Shown: piece by piece, positions 46,608 through 56,874 of the stretch
Layout: each line of letters begins with the position of its first letter
How positions within the stretch are numbered: position 1 is the first letter of the stretch
Source: Desulfuromonadales bacterium
Lineage (GTDB): Bacteria; Desulfobacterota; Desulfuromonadia; Geobacterales; Pseudopelobacteraceae
NCBI GenBank assembly: GCA_013377095.1
Contig: JACAAY010000015.1
Coordinates: forward strand, 1 to 63,913
DNA length: 63,913 bases
Direction of reading: 5' to 3'
Program-made: the position numbers and the translations under genes
The notes under the pieces: generated by a model
What the model was told of the DNA's origin: nothing
What the model saw: the letters and a program-made list of their open reading frames with translations, nothing else
The model's database searches: none

Positions 46608-47747
46608 TCAGATCCTCAGGATATTGCAGATTATCGTAATGATTGCCGTTGCAACGACAATGCAGACGATTGCAGTCACCACCGATGAAGTGGTGGCGTC
46701 ACCCACCGCCGAAGCGCTCCGGCCGCACTGCATCCCGCGCATGCATCCGGACAGGGCCACCAGAACCCCATAGACAAAAGCAGAAACGAGCCCTATCCAG
46801 ACGTTGGTGAGACTTACGGACTTGAGCGTCTGCTGGTAATACTCTCGTGCTCCCAGATCGAGACCAAAAACACCAACTAAGAGCCCACCTAGGATCCCCA
46901 TCAGGTCGGCATACAGGCAGAGCAGCGGCATCATCAAAGCCAGAACGAGCATACGGGGAAGAACCAGGTAATCCATGGGGGAGATTCCGGTGGTCTTGAG
47001 GGCGTCGATTTCTTCGTTGACCCGCATGGTGCCGATGGTGGCGGCAAAGGCGGCTCCGGTCCGGCCGGCAATGATGACGCCGGTCATGACAGCTCCCATG
47101 GTCCGAACCGTTGCTATCCCCACCAGGTTGGCAACATAGATTTGCGCGCCGAAGGGTTTGAGTTGGATGGCGCCAACAAAAGCCAGAATCAGTCCGACCA
47201 GAAGACTGATCAGGGAGACGATGGGCAGGGCTTTTGAGCTGCATTCCTGGAGGATAATCCAAACATCGGCACGACGGAACTGCGCCCTACCGGTGCAGAG
47301 CCGGCCAAAGGAAGCTGAAGCCTCGCCGATAAAGGCGAGAAACTCCAGCTGGGATTGCCAGAAGTCGATGGCAGCCAGGCCAATGCGGGCAAGAAGAGGA
47401 GAGGGAGAGACATTGCGTTGCGTCCCCTGTTGTTCGGGCACCGCAGTGGCAAGGGTCAGCAGGCGGTTGACTCCGGCAGGGAGCCCCTGTCTATCCAGAT
47501 CAATTTTCTGTTGGGCACAGAGGCTGATGACTGCAAGGAGAAAGATTATCAGGCCGCTGTCCCAGTCACCCAGTTCATGGGTGCCAAAGGTGACCTTCTG
47601 GCTACCGTCAGATGCTGAAAGTTCACCGGTAACTGTCTGTAGCGAAGGGAGCTGATTTCCGAGCTTCCAGTCGCCGGCAAGGATGATCAGGAAGCTCCCA
47701 TCGGTTCCTTTTTCTGTTCTCAGGCTGGCTGTGACCATGGGGATCAT
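46608..47747 (-). CDS. mlaE: STAS-MlaE fused lipid ABC permease
   Basis: 379 residues from ATG 47747 (GGAG upstream); ATG 47738 is possible and codons up to 48023 are unlikely. Residues 1-110 look like a STAS domain of MlaB type (LIILAGDWKLGNQL, FGTHELGDWDSGLIIFLLAVISLCAQQKI), and 130-379 form the MlaE permease (ALPIVSLISLLVGLILAFVGAIQLKPFGAQIYVANLVGIATVRTMGAVMTGVIIAGRTGAAFAA, interrupted only by what follows: EIDALKTTGISPMDYLVLPR). The fusion replaces a separate mlaB gene. Upstream, 47748-48044 holds no gene that I can support. Confidence 0.88.
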   Translation of the reverse strand: MIPMVTASLRTEKGTDGSFLIILAGDWKLGNQLPSLQTVTGELSASDGSQKVTFGTHELGDWDSGLIIFLLAVISLCAQQKIDLDRQGLPAGVNRLLTLATAVPEQQGTQRNVSPSPLLARIGLAAIDFWQSQLEFLAFIGEASASFGRLCTGRAQFRRADVWIILQECSSKALPIVSLISLLVGLILAFVGAIQLKPFGAQIYVANLVGIATVRTMGAVMTGVIIAGRTGAAFAATIGTMRVNEEIDALKTTGISPMDYLVLPRMLVLALMMPLLCLYADLMGILGGLLVGVFGLDLGAREYYQQTLKSVSLTNVWIGLVSAFVYGVLVALSGCMRGMQCGRSASAVGDATTSSVVTAIVCIVVATAIITIICNILRI

Positions 47748-48044
47748 GTCTCTCCGGCAACGTATGGATGGTGCCTTGCTGTGCCCTGTCTGGAGGCGAC
47801 CGAGGACCGAGGGAGGGGGGAACAGAGCCTTAGTCCGACACCGGATAGGTTTGAAAGATGACTTCTGATTCAAAAGGGATTGATTGTCCAGATGCACAAA
47901 TTTCCAGGTCGATATCAAAGGCAAGGTGGCTGGAGAGGCTACAGATGGTGTCAGGCTATACATCTGACAATTCCGCCCGGAAAGCCGAAAAGGTGAAATG
48001 GATAGCTCTGACACCACAGTCATTCGAAACGGATTATATCAACC

Positions 48045-48416
48045 TTATGGCAGCATCACAGGGTCGACATGAACCGTTGCTGTCAAAAGAGGCGTTGCTG
48101 TAATGGACTGAGTTGCGAATCTGACCGGGGTAGCTACGTCTGTGAATGTAAAGGTGTACGTTGTACCAACAGTCTCCTGGAAGGTATGTATGCCTGTTGC
48201 CGTAGTAGTAAAAGATTCAAGTATCGTTCCCGCAGGATTTTTTACATCAATTCTAATATTAGCCAAAAAAGCTCCGCCACTATCTCTGACGGAAACGTCG
48301 ATTTGACCATTCCCCTGGACAAAATTTTCAGTTCCTCCACCTCCGCATGCGCTGATCATTAAGCAGGCGATAATAAGTAACGATGAAGCAACAGCTATTT
48401 TTATAAGGTTTTTCAT
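48045..48416 (-). CDS. Small lipoprotein with Ig-like/carboxypeptidase-regulatory fold
   Basis: 123 residues from ATG 48416 (GGAG at 6 bp). The signal ends in LMISAC with GGGG after it, a lipobox. The mature part ([67 protein letters not shown]) has the strand pattern and DxxG turn of carboxypeptidase regulatory-like or Ig-like domains. It is the first gene behind control unit 12. A short 9-codon frame with a strong ribosome site (48556-48585) lies in its 280-bp leader. The role is unknown. Confidence 0.7.
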   Translation of the reverse strand: MKNLIKIAVASSLLIIACLMISACGGGGTENFVQGNGQIDVSVRDSGGAFLANIRIDVKNPAGTILESFTTTATGIHTFQETVGTTYTFTFTDVATPVRFATQSITATPLLTATVHVDPVMLP

Positions 48417-48698
48417 GGCATTCTCCATTTATTCTTTGGGTTATGGGTTGTTTTGTCGAGTAGTACCTTCATTGCCCTGAGCCTACTTGCGCACGCGGTA
48501 ACGCTCTCTCACTCAATATTTTGCTTGATCTAATATCACGATAATCCCCCTGAACTTATCCATACTTTGAAATAGCCACGATCATTCGCGCCTCCTTTCC
48601 ACTAAAAAAAAGTCCTAACTTCGTGCTACGAAATGTGTTGTGTTCTCTGCTTTTGCAGAAACGTTGACAGTGTCTGATGCGCTGCTGAAAAGGTAATA

Positions 48699-48844
48699 GC
48701 ATCTGACGTGCCAGAGAAGAGCCGTGGCTGAGGTGGGCGTAATGTGTTGATTGTTTTCGGGAATGTATGAAGAGAGCCTGTGATGCGAAGGAAAAACCGT
48801 CAACGGTATCCGTCATATGTAACGTAACCGGAATATGTGACGGA
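48699..48844 (-). promoter_or_regulatory. Sigma-54 control unit 12
   Basis: Minus strand: palindrome 48809-48844, third half-site CCGTC 48797-48801, perfect IHF match (minus AATCAACACATTA) 48740-48752, promoter TGGCACGTCAGATGC 48699-48713 with ATGC in place of TTGC at -12; spacing 96 and 27 bp. It drives the small lipoprotein and probably the Mla and P-type ATPase genes behind it. It begins 14 bp after the mtfA stop (48859). Confidence 0.78.
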
Positions 48845-48858
48845 CCAACTGGGACTGC

Positions 48859-49659
48859 TCACTCTTGTACAGGGGATGTTCGCTTTACGCGTTCTGCCGG
48901 ATCCTGATGGTAGTAAGTGCTGAGGACATGGTAGAGGTCGGGTGCGTGCTTTTGAAGGGCAAGGGGGCGGTCGAAAAATTCCTCAGTTGCAACGGCAAAA
49001 AACTCGGCCTCGTTCCTGGCACCATAGGAATCGAGGAATGTTTTGTGGCCCTTTTCAGCCAGTCCGCGCAGTCGCTGGAATTCGCGGGTGCAGACCGCCA
49101 CCCACTCGTCAAGCTGGTCACGGTCGGCCAGGGGCGGAGTGCCATCGGCGGCTCCGTCGAGCATGTCGAGTTTGTGGGCAAACTCGTGGTAGACCACGTT
49201 ATGACCCTGTTCCGGGTGGCGCGCGCCATGGAGGACCGCATCCCAGACCAGGATCACCGGACCCTGGGAAAAAGCCTGGCCCAGGAGGGGGGCGGATACC
49301 TCCAGCGGAGCATCCACACGCTCGAAAACGCCCGGTTGGCGCTGGGGAGGCACGACGGTAGAGGGGTAGACGATGATCGACTCCACGTTGCGATAGTAGT
49401 CGTGGGGCAGTCCCAGTTGCAGCAGGCAGGCCTGGGCTGCGATGGTGACACGGATCTCGTCGCTGAGGTCAAGGCCACCGCACCCCTCCCACTCTTTCTC
49501 CTCCAGAAAGACCTGCATCGTCGCCTGCAGTTCGGAACGTTCGCTGTCGTCAAGCACGCAGTAGTGGGCCAGGTTTGAGCGCAGGAAAGATTCCCACTCA
49601 ATGGGGAACAAGCGTTTTCGAGTCTCGGCTCGGTTATGGTCGCGCAGCCAGTGGAACAT
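48859..49659 (-). CDS. mtfA: MtfA-type zinc peptidase
   Basis: 266 residues from ATG 49659 (GGAGGG at 9 bp). The zinc-binding motif HEFAH is in VVYHEFAHKLDMLDG, followed by FAVATEEFFDRP with the third ligand, as in MtfA (YeeI), an aminopeptidase that binds the glucose-PTS repressor Mlc in E. coli. VVYHEFAHKLD, AAQACLLQLGL and WDAVLHG are family landmarks. No signal peptide is seen. A weak sigma-54-like sequence (GGGCACGCTTATTGC, minus, 49716-49730) lies 57 bp upstream, but its distance to the nearest palindrome (67 bp) does not fit the others. Confidence 0.9.
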   Translation of the reverse strand: MFHWLRDHNRAETRKRLFPIEWESFLRSNLAHYCVLDDSERSELQATMQVFLEEKEWEGCGGLDLSDEIRVTIAAQACLLQLGLPHDYYRNVESIIVYPSTVVPPQRQPGVFERVDAPLEVSAPLLGQAFSQGPVILVWDAVLHGARHPEQGHNVVYHEFAHKLDMLDGAADGTPPLADRDQLDEWVAVCTREFQRLRGLAEKGHKTFLDSYGARNEAEFFAVATEEFFDRPLALQKHAPDLYHVLSTYYHQDPAERVKRTSPVQE

Positions 49660-49796
49660 GGGCAACACCCTCCTTCGGTCAGTGGACAGGATAAGCAGGA
49701 CAGAGGTTATCATCAGCAATAAGCGTGCCCCTGTCAGTGACTGCAGTTAAATACCATATTAAGCTGCTGTTCCATCCTGCGGAGTAACCGTTCTTG

Positions 49797-49942
49797 CTCG
49801 TCATATATGGCCGTTATGTTACACCTGACGGATTCGGATGACGGCTCTTCCTCACCCCTCTGCAATCGGACCTGATTTTACCTCGCATAATCAGATTGTT
49901 GCATGCTCTGTACCGTTAGTTCGTCTCCGGCACGTTAGTTGC
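49797..49942 (+). promoter_or_regulatory. Sigma-54 control unit 13, for the rpoH unit
   Basis: Palindrome 49797-49832, third half-site GACGG 49840-49844, IHF-like site 49889-49901 with one mismatch, promoter CGGCACGTTAGTTGC 49928-49942; spacing 96 and 27 bp. It drives rpoH, the flavodiiron gene, the PRC-barrel gene and adk. The first gene starts 58 bp after the promoter. Confidence 0.8.
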
Positions 49943-50000
49943 TCCTTACCTTCCTCGTTCATCACGCGTGCTCATTGATTTCAAAGAAGGAGAGATGTTT

Positions 50001-50852
50001 ATGGTATCCAATTTTCCGGTTGAAGGGGATAGCTTGTCCTTATATCTGGGAGAGATTCGAACGTTTTCAGTTATGAGTGTGGAAGAGGAACATCAGACGG
50101 CCGTATCATTTTTTGAAGATAGGGACCTGGATTCCGCCCATAAACTGATTACATCGAACCTGCGTTTCGTTATCAAGGTTGCCTATGGTTTTCGTCAATA
50201 TGGCCTGAAAATGCTCGATCTTATTCAGGAGGGAAATATCGGGCTTATGCTCGCGGTGCGCAAGTACAATCCCTACAAGGGTGTCCGTCTGATTTCCTAT
50301 GCCGTCTGGTGGATTCGCGCATACATACATAATTACATTATCTCGTCCTGGAGCCTGCTTAAAATCGGTACTACCCAGGCACAGCGCAAGCTGTTTTTCA
50401 AGTTACGCGAAGCCAGGAATGTCATCCGACACTTGAACAGTGGTGATGATGATCTCCATTCAACCGCTCAATTGCTCGAAGTTTCAGACCGGGATGTGGT
50501 GGAGATGGAACAGCGTCTTCAGGGTGAATTCTCTCTGGATTCGGAGTTGCCGGGCAGGGATGGCAGAACGGTTTTGGATGGTTTTGCTGATGACCGGATG
50601 AACCAGGAAGAGCTTCTGTCCACGTTTCAGCAGACAAACATACTAAATAAGAAGGTTGCGCATGCAGTTGGGCGACTCAATGAAAAAGAACGTTTCATCA
50701 TCAACTGCCGTGTATCCGCTGACGAACCGATGACGCTTCAGGAGATCGCCGACCATTTTTTGATTTCTCGTGAACGGGTTCGACAAATCGAAGTGGTGGC
50801 GCTCAAAAAAGTAAGGCGTTCTCTCCTGCTTGCCCTGGCAGTACCCGCATGA
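50001..50852 (+). CDS. rpoH: RpoH-type (sigma-32) RNA polymerase sigma factor
   Basis: 283 residues from ATG 50001 (AAGGAG at 8 bp); GTG 49968 and ATG 49995 are in frame. Region 2 contains LITSNLRFVIKVAYGFRQYG, DLIQEGNIGLMLAVRKYNPYKG and YAVWWIRAYIHNYIISSWSLLKIGTTQAQRKLFFKL, the last being the RpoH box that marks heat-shock sigma factors. Region 4 ends in MTLQEIADHFLISRERVRQIEVVALKKVR. Being transcribed from a sigma-54 promoter, it would carry the island signal to heat-shock promoters elsewhere. It is probably not the only RpoH of the cell. Confidence 0.9.
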   Translation: MVSNFPVEGDSLSLYLGEIRTFSVMSVEEEHQTAVSFFEDRDLDSAHKLITSNLRFVIKVAYGFRQYGLKMLDLIQEGNIGLMLAVRKYNPYKGVRLISYAVWWIRAYIHNYIISSWSLLKIGTTQAQRKLFFKLREARNVIRHLNSGDDDLHSTAQLLEVSDRDVVEMEQRLQGEFSLDSELPGRDGRTVLDGFADDRMNQEELLSTFQQTNILNKKVAHAVGRLNEKERFIINCRVSADEPMTLQEIADHFLISRERVRQIEVVALKKVRRSLLLALAVPA

Positions 50853-50951
50853 TTTGTCCGGCATGACAGGCTCCTTTTTTTGGGAAGTACATCCTGTTTG
50901 CGTGGATGTTTGTGTGAATTACTACAATAAATCTACGAGAGGAGCAGTTAC

Positions 50952-52139
50952 ATGCGGGATATCATCGAGATTAAGCCCAACATTTTCTGGATCGGCGCAG
51001 AGGACCCCCAGCTACGGGTCTTTGACGATCTCTATCCGACAGAGCACGGAACCACGTACAACTCCTACCTGATCAAGGGCAACGGCAAGATCGCCATCAT
51101 TGATACGGTCAAGGCCAGGTTTGCCGGGGAATACCTGGACAAGGTCAGGCAGTTGACCGATCTGGCGGCTGTCGACTACATCATCGTCAATCATACAGAA
51201 CCGGACCACTCCGGTTCACTGGCCCCGTTGTTGGAGCTCTGTCCCAATGCACAGATATATGCCAGCCAGGCTGCCATAACCTTCCTCGGCAACATGATTC
51301 ATACCCCTTTGCCCTCCCATGTTGTCAAGGATGGTGAAGTACTTGACCTGGGCGGCAAGCAGCTGAGCTTCATCATCGCCCCGTTTCTCCACTGGCCCGA
51401 TACCATGTTTACCTTTCTGGAGCAGGACGGGATCCTTTTTACCTGCGATGCATTCGGGGCCCACTACTGCGGCGCCAGCCTGTACAACGACGAAAACCCC
51501 GACTACTCCGGAGAGATGAAGTTCTATTTCGACTGCCTGGTACGACCGTTCAAGGACAAGGTGCTGTCGGCGATTGCCAAGGCGGGCACGCTTCGGTTCG
51601 ACATGATCTGTCCGGGGCACGGTCCGCTACACCGTACGGACGCCATGATGTCCGTGCAACTCTATCAGGAATGGAGTACGCAAAAAACAGACGGTAAAAA
51701 GGTGGTTATCCTTTATATGTCGCCCCACGGAAGTACCCGCAAAATGGCCATGGCAGTGGCAAAGGGGGCAGCGGTTGCCGGGGTCGAGGTGCTTGCCTGC
51801 CATTTCCCGGAGAACTCTCGAGACGAGATTCGCAACCTGCTGGAACAGGCCGATGCCCTGATCTTCGGCGTTCCGACCGTTAACCGCGATGTGCCGAAAC
51901 CGATGTGGGAGGTGCTTGCCGATCTCTCAACGGTACGTTTGAAAGCCAGCATCGGGGGGGTATTCGGCAGCTTCGGGTGGAGCGGAGAAGCCTGCAAGAT
52001 GGTTGAGGAACGTTTGAAGGGACTTCACTTCCAACTTCCGACCCCGTTTGTCAGAGCCCAGTTCGTTCCGAGGCCGGAAGTTTTGGAACAGTGCAGGGCG
52101 CTCGGCCAGAATGTCGCCGAGGAGGCGCTGATGAAGTAA
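50952..52139 (+). CDS. Flavodiiron protein (A-type flavoprotein)
   Basis: 395 residues in two domains: a metallo-beta-lactamase-like di-iron domain (1-250) with ligands in NHTEPDHSG, CDAFGAH and CPGHGPLH, and a flavodoxin domain (255-395) with the FMN loop YMSPHGSTRKMAMAVAKG and GSFGWSGEACKMVEERL. These enzymes reduce O2 or NO to water or N2O in anaerobes without releasing peroxide. The length and layout match FprA/ROO. ATG 50952 follows GAGAGGAG at 5-6 bp. A separate rubredoxin as electron donor is not encoded nearby. Confidence 0.94.
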   Translation: MRDIIEIKPNIFWIGAEDPQLRVFDDLYPTEHGTTYNSYLIKGNGKIAIIDTVKARFAGEYLDKVRQLTDLAAVDYIIVNHTEPDHSGSLAPLLELCPNAQIYASQAAITFLGNMIHTPLPSHVVKDGEVLDLGGKQLSFIIAPFLHWPDTMFTFLEQDGILFTCDAFGAHYCGASLYNDENPDYSGEMKFYFDCLVRPFKDKVLSAIAKAGTLRFDMICPGHGPLHRTDAMMSVQLYQEWSTQKTDGKKVVILYMSPHGSTRKMAMAVAKGAAVAGVEVLACHFPENSRDEIRNLLEQADALIFGVPTVNRDVPKPMWEVLADLSTVRLKASIGGVFGSFGWSGEACKMVEERLKGLHFQLPTPFVRAQFVPRPEVLEQCRALGQNVAEEALMK

Positions 52140-52275
52140 ACGCGATCAGGCATCCATGGTCACGATATGTGCGGAAAAGGCAAACAAACCGGATGATTAT
52201 GCTCCAGAATCGCTGTCTGTTCCGCTCTGGCAGGGTAAAGATTCACTAGCGAAACGCAAGCAACGAAAGGACACC

Positions 52276-53780
<1,505 letters not shown>

Positions 53781-53882
53781 TTGAAAACGATAATAGTTCG
53801 ATACCGTGGTGCCAGATAGTTTGTTTCAAGATATCCAGTTCAGCGCCTGCCTGTGGTAATAAAAAAAGTTTGCAGAGAACAG

Positions 53883-54028
53883 TCCGCCATATAGTGCGGT
53901 TATGCTAATAATGACGGTTTTAGTTGGCGGTTTTCCGCTCCCTCCACACAGTTTTATTTTAAATTACCTCTTATAATCAGCTGATTACGCTTACTTCGTC
54001 TTTAGACCTTCTCAGGTACGTTAGTTGC
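53883..54028 (+). promoter_or_regulatory. Sigma-54 control unit 14, for the dnaK unit
   Basis: Palindrome 53883-53918, third half-site GGCGG 53926-53930, IHF-like site AATCAGCTGATTA 53975-53987 with one mismatch, promoter AGGTACGTTAGTTGC 54014-54028; spacing 96 and 27 bp. The -24 box reads AGGTAC, the weakest of the set. It drives dnaK and the genes behind it. The leader to dnaK is about 90 bp. Confidence 0.75.
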
Positions 54029-54116
54029 TCTTTACCTCCCTGGCAGCACGGGTGCGATATGAGGCCGCCTGCGGAAAATGAGTAACAAAAATGAACCAAA
54101 AGGAGGATTACACATC

Positions 54117-56033
54117 ATGAGTAACGTAATCGGAATCGATCTGGGAACAACCAACTCCTGCGTCTCAATCATGGAGGGTGGTGAGCCGGTCGTTATCGCC
54201 AACTCGGAAGGGAGCCGCACAACGCCTTCCATGGTTGCGATTTCAGAAAGCGGTGAGCGACTGGTGGGGCAACAGGCCAAACGCCAGGCGGTTACCAATC
54301 CTGAAAATACCCTGTATTCAATCAAGCGCCTGATCGGACGTAAGTTCGATTCAGAGGCGGTCAAAAAAGATATCGCCATCTCCCCTTTCAAGATTGTCAA
54401 GGCAGATAATGGTGATGCGTGGGTTGAGGTGCGCGGCAAACGCTACTCCGCACCTGAGATCTCGGCCATGGTCCTGCAGAAGATGAAAAAGACCGCTGAG
54501 GATTACCTGGGATCCGCCGTTACCGACGCTGTCATTACCGTTCCGGCATATTTCGACGATTCCCAGCGCCAGGCAACCAAAGATGCCGGAAAGATCGCCG
54601 GATTAAATGTTCTGCGCATCATCAACGAACCGACGGCAGCTGCTTTGGCCTATGGCCTCGACAAAAAAAAGGATGAGAAGATTGCTGTCTTTGATCTGGG
54701 CGGGGGGACATTCGACGTTTCTATTATGGAACTGGGCGATGGCGTTTTCGAGGTCAAGTCAACCAACGGTGACACGTTCCTGGGAGGAGAGGATTTCGAT
54801 CAGCTGATCATTGACTGGATCGCCGACGAATTCAAAAAAGATCAGGGTTTTGATTTGCGCGGCGACAAGATGGCTCTGCAGCGCCTGAAGGAAGCAGCGG
54901 AAAAAGCCAAATGCGAGTTGTCGACTTCAGAGGAGACCGACATCAACCTGCCCTTCATAACAGCCGACGCCTCAGGGCCGAAGCACCTGATCCTTAAACT
55001 CTCCCGTGCCAAGCTGGAGTTGATTTGTGCCGAACTTCTGGCGAAACTGGACGCTCCCTGCCGCACTGCGCTGAAGGATGCCGGGCTGTCTGCCGGCGAG
55101 ATTGACGAGGTCCTTCTGGTAGGCGGCATGACCCGTATGCCGGCAGTTCAAAAGATAGTGGAGGGCATCTTCGGCAAGGCTCCCAACAAGGGGGTCAACC
55201 CCGACGAGGTGGTTGCCATCGGCGCCGGTATCCAGGGCGGCGTACTTAAAGGCGACGTAAAGGGCGTCCTGCTGCTGGATGTGACCCCGCTCTCGCTCGG
55301 TATCGAGACCTTGGGCAGCGTCATGACCAGATTGATCGAGAAGAACACCACCATCCCCTGCCGCAAGAGTCAGACCTTCTCCACAGCCGCGGACAACCAG
55401 GCGGCGGTCTCTATCCATGTTTTGCAGGGTGAGCGCGAAATGTCTCGCGACAACAAGACCCTCGGCAACTTCGAACTGACCGGTATCCCGCCCGCCCCGC
55501 GCGGCATGCCCCAGGTCGAAGTAACCTTCGACATCGACGCTAACGGCATTGTGCACGTTTCCGCCAAGGATCTCGGCACCGGCAAGGAACAGTCGATCAG
55601 CATCACCGCGTCGTCCGGCCTGTCCAAGGAAGAAATCGCCAAGATGGTGCGCGATGCAGAGGCCCATGCCGACGAGGATAAAAAGAAGCGCGAGGTGATC
55701 GAGGCCCGCAACCATGCCGACGGTATGGTCTACAGCACCGAGAAGTCTCTCAGGGAGTTCGGCGACAAGATCGACGCTGTTGAAAAGGGCGCCATCGAAA
55801 ACAAGCTGGCTGACCTGAAAAAGCTTATGGAAGGTGAGGACGCCGAAGCCATCAAAAAAGCTACCGATGAGCTTGCCCAATCGGCCCATAAACTGGCCGA
55901 GGCCATGTACACCAAGGCACCGGGAGGTGAGGGTGAGGCCGGCGGCGCCGCAGATCAGGCGGGAGCATCAAAACCCAATGATGACAATGTTGTTGACGCT
56001 GACTTTGAAGAAGTGAAGATCGACAAGAAGTAA
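54117..56033 (+). CDS. dnaK: Hsp70 chaperone DnaK
   Basis: 638 residues from ATG 54117 (AAGGAGGA at about 7 bp), the full DnaK length. The ATPase domain shows [41 protein letters not shown] and [18 protein letters not shown]; the substrate-binding domain shows [21 protein letters not shown] and [19 protein letters not shown]; a helical lid and an acidic tail ([11 protein letters not shown]) end it. No grpE or hrcA lies near, so it is likely an additional copy outside the main heat-shock locus. CbpA (35602) and ClpB (63421) are natural partners within the island. Confidence 0.96.
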   Translation: MSNVIGIDLGTTNSCVSIMEGGEPVVIANSEGSRTTPSMVAISESGERLVGQQAKRQAVTNPENTLYSIKRLIGRKFDSEAVKKDIAISPFKIVKADNGDAWVEVRGKRYSAPEISAMVLQKMKKTAEDYLGSAVTDAVITVPAYFDDSQRQATKDAGKIAGLNVLRIINEPTAAALAYGLDKKKDEKIAVFDLGGGTFDVSIMELGDGVFEVKSTNGDTFLGGEDFDQLIIDWIADEFKKDQGFDLRGDKMALQRLKEAAEKAKCELSTSEETDINLPFITADASGPKHLILKLSRAKLELICAELLAKLDAPCRTALKDAGLSAGEIDEVLLVGGMTRMPAVQKIVEGIFGKAPNKGVNPDEVVAIGAGIQGGVLKGDVKGVLLLDVTPLSLGIETLGSVMTRLIEKNTTIPCRKSQTFSTAADNQAAVSIHVLQGEREMSRDNKTLGNFELTGIPPAPRGMPQVEVTFDIDANGIVHVSAKDLGTGKEQSISITASSGLSKEEIAKMVRDAEAHADEDKKKREVIEARNHADGMVYSTEKSLREFGDKIDAVEKGAIENKLADLKKLMEGEDAEAIKKATDELAQSAHKLAEAMYTKAPGGEGEAGGAADQAGASKPNDDNVVDADFEEVKIDKK

Positions 56034-56143
56034 TAGATTCAGGTGCAGCCAGCTTGTCACTGTAGAAGCGGGTTTCAAACAGCGACAGTTCTATGGTGGT
56101 CAACAATCAGCACTATAAGAAATGTCATAAGAGGAGACAATTT

Positions 56144-56605
56144 ATGGAAGCTGAAGAAGGGAAACGAGTGAGTATCAGCTTCATCTGCAAACTTGAGGAT
56201 GGAACCATCAGTGATATAGCGTTACGAGATCCTCTGGAATTCGTAATCGGCCAGGGAAACACCCTTCCTTCCCTTGAGACGGGCGTCCTTGGAATGAAGG
56301 CCGGTGATTGTCGGACCATCAAGGTGTCTGCCGCCGAGGTGGAGGAGTTCCCTTTTAGCGAGGACGAAGCTCCGACGGAGTCGCATTTTCCGGCTGGAGC
56401 TGAAAGGATTCCGGGGTTAAGGTACGATTTCGGCCCAAGTGAAGGTGGGGATGACGATGTGTACATGGCCATCCAGGAGGAATCCAGCGAGCGACTAAGC
56501 AACCTCACGGCGTCCAGTCCTGACTTGTTCTTCGAGGTAGAGATGATTTCCGTCGAGGACGACGACCTGGAAATGGAGGAGCTGGAGGAGCTGGAGGAAC
56601 AGTAA
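56144..56605 (+). CDS. FKBP-type peptidyl-prolyl isomerase
   Basis: 153 residues from ATG 56144 (GAGGAG at 8 bp). VSISFICKLEDGTISDIA, DPLEFVIGQGNTLPSLETGVLGMKAGDCRTIKV and a following insert of about 60 acidic residues resemble the SlyD-like FKBP branch, in which the insert-in-flap is a chaperone domain. Here the usual GE(x)ED loop is replaced by FSEDEAPTESHFPA. The C-terminus is a run of Glu, Asp and Leu (VEDDDLEMEELEELEEQ). It lies 110 bp behind dnaK on the same strand and fits a folding role. Confidence 0.8.
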   Translation: MEAEEGKRVSISFICKLEDGTISDIALRDPLEFVIGQGNTLPSLETGVLGMKAGDCRTIKVSAAEVEEFPFSEDEAPTESHFPAGAERIPGLRYDFGPSEGGDDDVYMAIQEESSERLSNLTASSPDLFFEVEMISVEDDDLEMEELEELEEQ

Positions 56606-56634
56606 CAACGACAATTACCTTTCGGGGAGCATGG

Positions 56635-56739
56635 AAGATCCCTCTTCTTTTCGGACCGCTCGTGGGCTGGATTGTCGAAGCACTGGAAGGTGCCGCGGTG
56701 TTCGGTGCTAGAATTTGCCAAGAACAATATTTTCGGTAA
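56635..56739 (+). pseudogene. Remnant of a DUF1269-like stress membrane protein
   Basis: In frame with a TAA at 56737-56739 the DNA reads KIPLLFGPLVGWIVEALEGA, then AVFGARICQEQYFR. The GPLVGW-ALEGA stretch recalls the glycine-rich segment of DUF1269/general stress proteins, where it is followed by a GLSALG-type repeat. Neither a start codon nor that continuation is present. I take it as a short leftover, directly joined to the next remnant. The family call rests on one motif. Confidence 0.4.
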
Positions 56740-56859
56740 ATGAAAATTGCATTTGCCGCACTGTTCCTCGCGTCTGACGAGGCAAAATAGATACCGGGTC
56801 AGACCCTGGTGGTAGATGGTGGCCAGACAATCCCGGAATCTGGTTTTGCAGTATCGTAA
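56740..56859 (+). pseudogene. C-terminal remnant of a short-chain dehydrogenase
   Basis: The frame from 56740 reads MKIAFAALFLASDEAK, TAG stop at 56788, then IPGQTLVVDGGQTIPESGFAVS and TAA at 56857. ALFLASDEAKYITGQTLVVDGG is the highly typical end of SDR-family oxidoreductases (glucose 1-dehydrogenase type), so Tyr is replaced by a stop codon. The first 200 or so residues are gone. It sits just before the efflux adaptor gene and shares its strand. Confidence 0.65.
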
Positions 56860-56874
56860 AGTGAAAGGGTATTT

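Noticed and set aside
49716..49730. Sigma-54 promoter for mtfA sharing palindrome 13
   Set aside because: The box sequence is fair, but the distance to the palindrome is 67 bp rather than 95-97 and no IHF-like site lies between, so I list it only as a weak candidate.
54972..55889. A 305-codon minus-strand frame opposite dnaK
   Set aside because: Antisense open frames opposite dnaK are a known artefact of its codon use; nothing else supports a gene.
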